NCBI GenBank assembly: GCA_014058105.1
Contig: JACGCM010001166.1
Span: 186,001-250,000 of the forward strand
Direction of reading: 5' to 3'
Length of the DNA: 64,000 bases
Source: Kingdonia uniflora
Taxonomy: Eukaryota; Streptophyta; Magnoliopsida; Ranunculales; Circaeasteraceae
Shown here: piece after piece, positions 55,331 to 64,000 of the stretch
Layout: every line of letters starts with the position of its first letter
Position numbering within the stretch: position 1 is the stretch's first letter
Translations under genes and position numbers: made by a program
Notes under the pieces: generated by a model
Seen by the model: the letters and a program-made list of their open reading frames with translations, nothing else
What the model was told of the DNA's origin: nothing
Database searches by the model: none

Positions 55331-56579
55331 TTTAAAATTCAACTACATAGACATATGCTAGAACCTCTCCTAATATAGAATTTTTTATTATGTCTTGTTT
55401 TAGTCGTCAAAATTTAGCATTAAAAACCCGCGCAACTAAATCGGGTCGATATTAAGCTTCTTGTCCTACTTCTACATTGTTAACTATATCAGGCCAAAGT
55501 GGGTTGCAAGTCATTGTTATGAATAAATAGGTCTTCCATATTTTTGGACTAATGCCATTGTATCTTGATATCTCATATGCATATTGCGAGGGCTACCATT
55601 AAAAGAAGCAGGAAGGATAACTTTGTTGCCCACGTCTTTTCCTTTTTCCTCTCCAGTAATAAAAGCATCATGTAAACCCTGATATAGATCAACACGTATT
55701 TTATCTTGATTTTTCTTTATGTACCTTAGATTGTTACTTTGCACTTAAACAAACTGGTCTACAATGTATTGTTGAAGCAATCGCCCGCCTTTATGAATTA
55801 ATGATTCATATGCAGGGCGAACTTGCAACATATAACAATAATAAGCACGGGATGATTCTTTTCCCACCTAAGAAATTTTATCTTGGATCCCACCCAAGAA
55901 ATTATTTCTTGGATCCCACCCGTATGTTCCATGAGGGATATTGTAGGGGATCGTAGAATCCAGATGTTTCTTTGATACAAATTTTTTTGTCCTAGGATAA
56001 ATTAAGATATTCCTTCATACTGCGAAATCATCTCCACCCATAACAATAGCAACGACATCATCAGATGTTGGAAAGACATATTGGGGTGCATTATCAAGTC
56101 TTTGTTTAATTTTAATTTTATAACCACTTCGGTTCTTCTTTTTTGCTAGTTTTTTAAATTGTTTAATGAATGCATTAGTGTGCTTTAAGATTTTGGTTAA
56201 TTGAAGGACAGTTTTGACATGTAAAGTATCATTCTCTAGTAGCCTATTTTAAGTGTTGTTGCAGGGTCGTAGAAATATAGTTGTAAGAATCGGGACTCAC
56301 CTTTTTTTTGTAGGAAGCTTCCAATACGATGATATATAGACCCATGGGTTGTAAAGGGAGAAGATTAAATAGAATCAATGATGCAATGTTAGGCTTCAGT
56401 TCTCTGTTCTTGTGTGTAGGCCTTGACATACTCACATTTCTGTAAATACGCTTGCTCTGAAGAAGTCCCTGAGTTACAAGATATGAGAGGTCCAGTCGAA
56501 GGTTCGTATATAACAAAACCCGACTTAAAATTATGGATTCCAACCTATGAAATTCGGAATTTTGAGCCAACCCTGACAT
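55331..56579 (-). pseudogene. Helitron-like N-terminal domain
   Basis: Broken frames include GTYGWDPRNNFLGG and IRVDLYQGLHDAFITGEE then VILPASFNGSPRNMHMRY, the last being a well conserved part of the Helitron_like_N domain. At 55867-55920 a 26-bp unit (CTTGGATCCCACCC core) is tandemly duplicated. From 56244 to 56579 the open frame has an eroded beginning. Confidence 0.75.
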
Positions 56580-56634
56580 TTTAGTCTATTATACACTTAA
56601 TCTAAAGATATCCTATTTGTTCGAGTATCTACAG

Positions 56635-57594
56635 GTGGATTTAGTGTGGCATTTGATCCTCTTGGTAGATCAAGTATTGTCGATACAAATTTCACAGTGG
56701 GTACCATCTTTAGGGTGTGGCCTGGGGATAAGTTAACAAGCGTGACAGGAAGAGATCAAGTTGCAGCAGCTATGGGGATTTACGGTCCACGTACAACTTA
56801 CGTTATTGCTCTTAAAGATATGCCTGGAACCCACGAGTTCCTTCTCCTCGACGAAGGTAAGATTAAGGACTAATAATTTACGTTAACTTAAACAAATTAC
56901 TAATATTTATTTGGAAATTGCTAAAAAAATTAGTATCTGCTTCATCAGGGAAGTGGCAACATGTGAAAGACACAACTGAAATCAACGAAGGAAAGATGTT
57001 CTCACCAGGAAACTTGAGAGCAACATTCGACAGCCCCAATTACCAAAAGGTATTTTCCAAACCTTTCCATTGCTTGTATTTCCCATGAAAATGACGTATT
57101 TTATATTTTAACCGAGTTTATGACGTTTAACAGCTAATCGACTATTACATTAAAGAGAAGTACACATTGCGGTACACCGGAGGAATGGTGCCCGATGTCA
57201 ACCAGGTATCTTTACTCGAAGTTTGACAGTTTATATTGAATTAATCCTTCATCGTGCCTGATTTTTTCTTAATCAAAATTGTTAGATTTATCATATAAAT
57301 AGGTGTGTGCAGATCATTGTGAAGGAAAAAGGGGTGTTTACGAATGTGATATCTCCATCTGCCAAGGCCAAGCTTAGGCTATTATTCAAGGTGGTTCCAT
57401 TGGGGTTATTAGTCGAGAAAGCTAGAGGATATAGTAGTGATGGATACAAGTCTGTTCTGGACAAGGTGATCACTGCTCTAGATAAACGGACCCAAGTTTC
57501 TTATGGTTCTAAGAACGAGATTATCCAGTTTGAGGAAACTCTGTATGGGACGTCCAAACTCAAAGCAGGTGAACCAGTTGGAGCTGTTGTTTAG
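56635..57594 (+). pseudogene. Sedoheptulose-1,7-bisphosphatase (SBPase) 3' gene fragment
   Basis: Four exons with GT-AG introns: 56635-56856, 56949-57049, 57134-57205 and 57313-57594. The reading [48 protein letters not shown] and then [16 protein letters not shown] to the stop is the C-terminal part of chloroplast SBPase, a Calvin-cycle enzyme. The upstream half is absent, and the fragment starts right after an intron acceptor. The metal-binding motif DPLDGSS is DPLGRSS, and AGGYSS is ARGYSS. It is truncated and catalytically dead by sequence. Opposite in strand to the adjacent Helitron. Confidence 0.9.
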
Positions 57595-58230
57595 GCATGT
57601 GTATATATCCCTTTGTATTCAAATTTATAACCTATTATTAGAGCTTTTTCGTGTAAAGGTCAATCTATGTAAGGATGAATCAATCAAGAAATAAGGCTCA
57701 TTTTTTCCTCAAGTATTTCCCGAAATATAATGTATTTTGATGTCGTAGTACTCATCAACTTCTACCTTGTTCTCTTGCTCTTTTGCTTGTATGTGCTCCA
57801 AAGTATCTTCTTTGCCTCTATTTTGCTCTGCTATGCCTTTTTGTGTTGCTGCAGTTGATGTAGAACTAGGTCTGAACAAGGAAAAATTAGACAGGCTCTT
57901 CAAAACTTGACTATATGACCATTTATTTCAAACTCATATTCAGCCCAGACCGTTAACATCGCTTTTTCACTTACTTAAACCATCATAACGCATGGTCTGT
58001 CATGTAACTTAAATTTTTTTGTGATAATTCTTGTGCAGTCTAACAAATATTTAATACTAATAATCCACCTCCCCTCCTGTCGTCGCCCAAAGATCTCCTT
58101 GGAGTATTTGTAAATCCCAAAGAAATTGAGCCTAGGAATTACCTTCTTGTATCATTAATGCCCTTATATTTATCTACAAATATCCCGACCTCTACATCCC
58201 TTCTCAATACTTTTATTATATAGTGCCAGT
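57595..58230. other. Spacer between SBPase fragment and SRPBCC gene
   Basis: The first 100 bases look like an SBPase 3' untranslated relic. The rest is AT-rich. The 64-residue minus ORF at 57709-57903 is not recognised. Confidence 0.45.
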
Positions 58231-58962
58231 ATGAAATATATGTATGAAGAGAACATTTCTTCAAATTCAAGATTTATCTTCACTCTATCCAGGAGTCTCA
58301 AAGGCGAGAAAATAGACTTCCTTTGGTTTACTAGGCATGAAAATTCCATTTTGAAATATTTGGAAAAATATTCGCCATTCCTAAAGAAGTCACTCATGGT
58401 ATGTTATAAGTTTTCTCACGTCTCCAAGTTTTAGGTGTTGAAAAATTCTTGAATTTATGCTTAATACTTTGTACAGGCTTTGGAGTTAAGAAAAGCGAAA
58501 TGGCATGGATCAGTGGGAGGACTAGTTGGTGCACCCATAGAGAAAGTATGGACCATAGTCTCTCAAAGTAGTCGACTACCAGAGATGGTTGAAAACTACA
58601 CCAATTTGGCAAAAAAAGAAGGCTTTTCAGGGTACATTAGACTAGTATCTGGTTTCATGTTCCCTCAAGATGATGGAGATAGATCTTGGATTAAAGAAAG
58701 ATTGATTTTCATGGATCCAGCCTCATTCAGTTATGCTTACGAAATGGTACTAAGTAATGTGGGGTTAGATGGATCTGTGAATTCGTTAAAGCTTAGTGAT
58801 TACGGGGATGATTCGACCTTAGTTCATTGGTCTTTTGATATAAATCCTATTGAAGGGGGTTGTGAGGATAGTATTATTGATTATCTCGGGTTTGTCTATA
58901 AATCTTGTGTAAGCCGAATTCAGGGTGCTATTGGAAGTGCACAAGAAAGTGGAAGGCTTTGA
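58231..58962 (+). CDS. Lachrymatory-factor-synthase-like SRPBCC protein
   Basis: Two exons join in frame: 58231-58398 (56 codons) and 58477-58962, with GTATGT and TACAG borders. The second encodes about 161 residues matching the whole polyketide-cyclase/SRPBCC fold of LFS-like plant proteins: KWHGSVGGLVGAPIEKVW, SGYIRLVSGFMFPQ, RSWIKERLIFMDPASFSY and STLVHWSFDINPIEGG. The first adds LKGEKIDFLWFTRHENS, not part of the family. LFS-like proteins are usually one exon of this length, so a start at the last ATG of exon 1 (58396-58398), with the intron right after it, is the alternative. The substrate is unknown. No internal stop was seen. Confidence 0.75.
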
Positions 58963-61675
58963 TGTTGCATTGCTCATTTATGTTCCTTGCGAAATGTTGA
59001 TGCTATATATTTTTTATGTTGAATCTTGTAACAAAAAGAGAGCTTAAAACTTGGGTTTGCATGGATTCTCTTAATTTACAAGGAAATGAAGAACCATTTT
59101 CCATAAAATAGCCTTCCATCAAAATGGTAGATATTGAAATCATTAGTATTTATTTTCCTTTCTTTTGGACATGGAAAAATATAATTAGCATTCTTAAAAA
59201 TGAAGGGAAGTATATAAAACACGAGTGCACAAAAAAACTTGAGTTACTTTCGTGATATCTATTTTCCTCTATAGATTAAGTCGAAAACTACTAGATTGTG
59301 ATTTTCTTAGTCCAAAATTTCAGCTTTTTTTCTCTAAATTTCCTCAGTTGAAGTTTTTCTTTAGGTGTTCTCATGTTGGATTCCCCTACTGTAAATTTTC
59401 CATCCTCGATCCTCCTGATTCAAACTTTCGCTTTATCAAAGCCCAAATTATCTCCAACCTGTTGAGGTTTGTAGTAATTTTGAGTAAAGTTATCGTTATA
59501 CTATTCTTCCGATGTTGTTTTATTCTTTATTACTTTGTATTGTGCACCAATAGATTACTGAGCCTAACTTTATTTTGGCTTGGTTATTTATGGAACCTGT
59601 ACGTCCTCGAATTTCAGTAATTGGTTTGGTTTACTAATTATTGGAATTTGGGGACATAAATAAAGTATATGTAGTATATGAGGGTTTTAAAATATGTATT
59701 ATTTATATGCTCGTCTCATCTACATAACTCAAAGGGTTCTACACTTTTGGACAATTTTGAATAGTACTATATGTAGTATATGAGGGTTACCTATATAGTG
59801 TACATTTGAAGAAAGATTTTGTCATGTGGTGTTGATATACTTGGTAAAAGAGTTTTCATCCTAGAATGGGGGGTTCTCTAAGCGTAAGGAGCCATACTCA
59901 GATATTAAAATGTGTTAAAGATGGGTACATAGTAGCATACGGCAGATATTTGACACTGTGACAAAAGAATAGAAGAAGATTCCTCAAAAAATTAACTTTA
60001 GAAACTACAGAATGAATCAAACCAAGAATAGTTAACTATAGCCAAGAGAAGAGTCTGACTAGACATTGCATACAAAAGGGTAAGCAGGGAGAAGATTATG
60101 TACCTAAGTTTTGCAAATGTCAATCATGCGCAAGTAGCCTCTATAGACAGTGATTGGTAAAATGTCAGAAACAATGGGGCAAGTAATTCCTTCTTCTCTA
60201 TATAAGCTTTGACAAACCTCAAAAAAATATCAGCACTAAATAAAAGTTGAGAGATAATGACATTCCTTCTAGCGTCAACCTATAGATGAAACCACCATAC
60301 CAACATGTCTAATTAGAAATAAGAACAACAAAAAGGATAATTGATATAATTATTCTAGGTAAATCTCATGAATTATTTGCATGACTCGATACCTATATTA
60401 TTATATTATAAATACTTCATCGCCTAACAGCATAATACAGGACATTGAGATACTGTAGAAACCCAAACAAATATTGATATCTCATTAACCTATCGTTTTT
60501 AAAAACCCTGAGAAATTTACTTGACTCAATCCAAATTATAACCAGTTGAGGAGGTAGGGAAAGCAAAATACGACAAAAAAGACAGAACGATAATTGATGA
60601 TTGTTTCAATTGGAAATCATCACAAAAAAGATTTGAAAAACTACCTTTGTCTTTTAATATGTAGGGTTTTTCTCCACTGAAGCTTCTCAAATCAAATTAC
60701 AGAGTCAGCACTATCGTTCGTTAGGGAAACTAGTCAAATCTTCCAAAAAATCGGAATTGAAGAGATAGAGAGGCGGATCTTCGATGGTTAAACATAGACA
60801 GTTGTGAGAAATCTGAGATGGGTTTTTGGCTTTAAGGATTGCCATTCAATTTTGTTTGTTTGTTTTCAAGGAGTGCCATTCAATTTGGCATAATAGACTA
60901 ATATTAGTCTCTCAAGATCGACTTGGGAAATGAACGGATGAGATGCATTCTTTCGGACAAATGTTTAGATCCAACGGCTCAGGCCCGTTTTTTCAGCCAA
61001 ATTTGATTGGGACCCGAAAATGGACGGCTGAAACCCAAGAAAAAAGTTAACTTTTTTTTTCTTATTATAGATAAACAAGTAAGCACGAAACCCCCATTAT
61101 TTTTAAATTTAAGAGCAGCAAACTCGACTATGCAATGATTCAACACATTGGTAGATGTTGCATTCCAAGAGACAAAAGCAAAACTATGATTCTCAGGATG
61201 CTATCTTAAGCTATTAGCTCAACACCATAGATTGTGTTTCAGACTGGAAACAATTATGCTGGCGAGATGAGTAGGCAAGGCAAGGCTTCTGCTTAGGTTA
61301 TGTAGTCCTTGGAGAGCATGAACACAATACGATCTACTGAAAATCGTCAACTTCTTTTTTAGGATATATAGGCTTTTAAGATTGCCCCCAAAATAATTTA
61401 CTTCGGTAACAGAGAAGGAACGACAGACTGTCTATTTTTTAGGACTAATGCGTTTCCAAATACATAAAGAAGTTGTTACATACAAGGTGATTTATACACT
61501 ATCCAACTCAATAGTTTCAAAAAAAACTGGAAAAAATGGTCCCAGTCTGAAATGTATCAATTAACCAGGAAGTTACCACGTGCTCGTTATATAACATATC
61601 AGTAAAAAAACATATTCTGATATGAAGAAAAGTATTCTATCAAAAGGAAGAAAGTGAATACTAGTTGGTCATTAC
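58963..61675. other. Long AT-rich spacer
   Basis: No supported gene. A 21-base direct repeat starting TATATGTAGTATATGAGGG occurs at 59666 and 59768. The 122-residue ORF at 59252-59620 is Phe/Leu-rich and looks spurious. Around 60640-60860 a stretch with less AT bias could be an untranslated leader. No TE ends were identified. Confidence 0.45.
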
Positions 61676-61857
61676 CTGTTTAACGAAGTAAGAAAACTTT
61701 CTTGTAAATTGACTCAGTACATGTTCCACAACAGAGAAATGATCTGCTTGACCCTTAGCAATGAGTGTAATCTGTTGCTCGATAAAGCTGCGGATGTCTG
61801 GCAAAAAGAGATCTGGATCGATACATTGATATCCTCTAACCAGGGTAACACCCAGTG
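61676..61857 (-). other. Orphan exon of unknown protein
   Basis: The minus strand has a CCTACAG acceptor, a 182-base open frame without ATG, and a GTAATG donor. It reads GVTLVRGYQCIDPDLFLPDI, then RSFIEQQITLIAKGQADHF and SVVEHVLSQFTRKFSYFVKQ. The composition is clearly protein-like and amphipathic helical, but I do not recognise the family. No companion exon was found within 3 kb on the same strand other than the GH1 exons upstream. Confidence 0.5.
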
Positions 61858-62142
61858 CTGTAGGGACAAGTCACCTTCCAGCTTGTACCTAATCCAAAGT
61901 CAAAATCAACAGTAAGACCGCAATAGAAGTTTCCAGTGTGTCAAGGATGTTAAAAAATTTCAGTTATGAAGAAAAGATTCCAAATCATGATAATTCAATC
62001 TCTATTCTCTCATGCACCAAGTGACACCATATCTGATCATCCAAAACCCTTTTCAGATAAGCATGGATCACAGATCTCAATGGAACTACCCAACAATACA
62101 AATATTACATGCCTATGCACACCACCAAATTATAACAAGCAA

Positions 62143-64000
<1,858 letters not shown>

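Larger units (their letters stand above)
52701..56579 (-). mobile_element. Decayed Helitron Rep/helicase region
   Basis: The minus strand reads, from right to left, an N-terminal Helitron-like domain, a rolling-circle Rep domain and a PIF1-type helicase, in the order typical of plant Helitrons. Several stops and shifts break it. The terminal TC and hairpin-CTRR ends were not found, so the element's full extent is unknown; gene fragments on both sides (49391-52262 and 56635-57594) may belong inside it. Confidence 0.85.

Noticed and set aside
59252..59620. 122-residue plus-strand ORF, Phe/Leu-rich with possible membrane segments
   Set aside because: The composition matches translated AT-rich DNA, and no neighbouring exon or motif supports it.

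Overview
The window is nuclear DNA of a flowering plant, most likely a eudicot. The evidence is split genes with GT-AG introns, plant-only families (autoinhibited Ca2+-ATPase, HIR, CesA and SBPase exons) and a dense, nested load of plant transposable elements. No prokaryotic features, rRNA genes or intact tRNA genes were seen. The species cannot be named from the sequence.

Layout. (1) 1-1305: a degenerate inverted-repeat DNA element with a tRNA-like relic. (2) 1306-25876: a nest of retroelements. An old, decayed Ty1/copia element (5' LTR at 1306, pol relics to 23032) is split by a 16-kb minus-strand Ty3/gypsy element of Tat type (3944-19957; LTR pair, target duplication GTAAC). A LINE (4290-6108) sits in the 3' LTR of that gypsy element. 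Between pol and the 3' LTR the gypsy element carries an antisense coiled-coil gene that appears to have introns, a long hairpin and a 78-bp tandem array. A second, truncated gypsy element (23033-25876) follows. (3) 25880-32165: a complete PIF/Harbinger transposon with TIRs and TAA target duplications. It holds a DDE transposase, a Myb/trihelix-like protein and a plant mobile domain (PMD) protein. Two non-autonomous elements are stacked against its right end. (4) 33336-40986: an apparently intact seven-exon type IIB Ca2+-ATPase of the ACA4/ACA11 clade, about 1033 residues; this is the best candidate for a working gene. (5) 43383-48963: a minus-strand coiled-coil gene of unknown function, broken by an internally deleted gypsy element (43980-47342, TSD AAAGG), a stop and a frameshift. 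(6) 49391-57594: a decayed minus-strand Helitron (Rep plus PIF1-like helicase) next to exon fragments of at least five unrelated host genes: fatty acyl-CoA reductase, serpin, HIR, cellulose synthase and SBPase. (7) 58231-58962: a lachrymatory-factor-synthase-like SRPBCC gene. (8) 61676-63370: an orphan exon and the 3' exons of a GH1 beta-glucosidase, with a small hAT-like element in one intron.

Few parts work together as a pathway. The main biological stories are the ACA pump, the three-gene Harbinger element with its six subterminal palindromes, the antisense gene of the Tat element, and the Helitron-associated collection of host exons. All exon boundaries were read by eye from splice-site context and reading frame; no alignment or database search was run.
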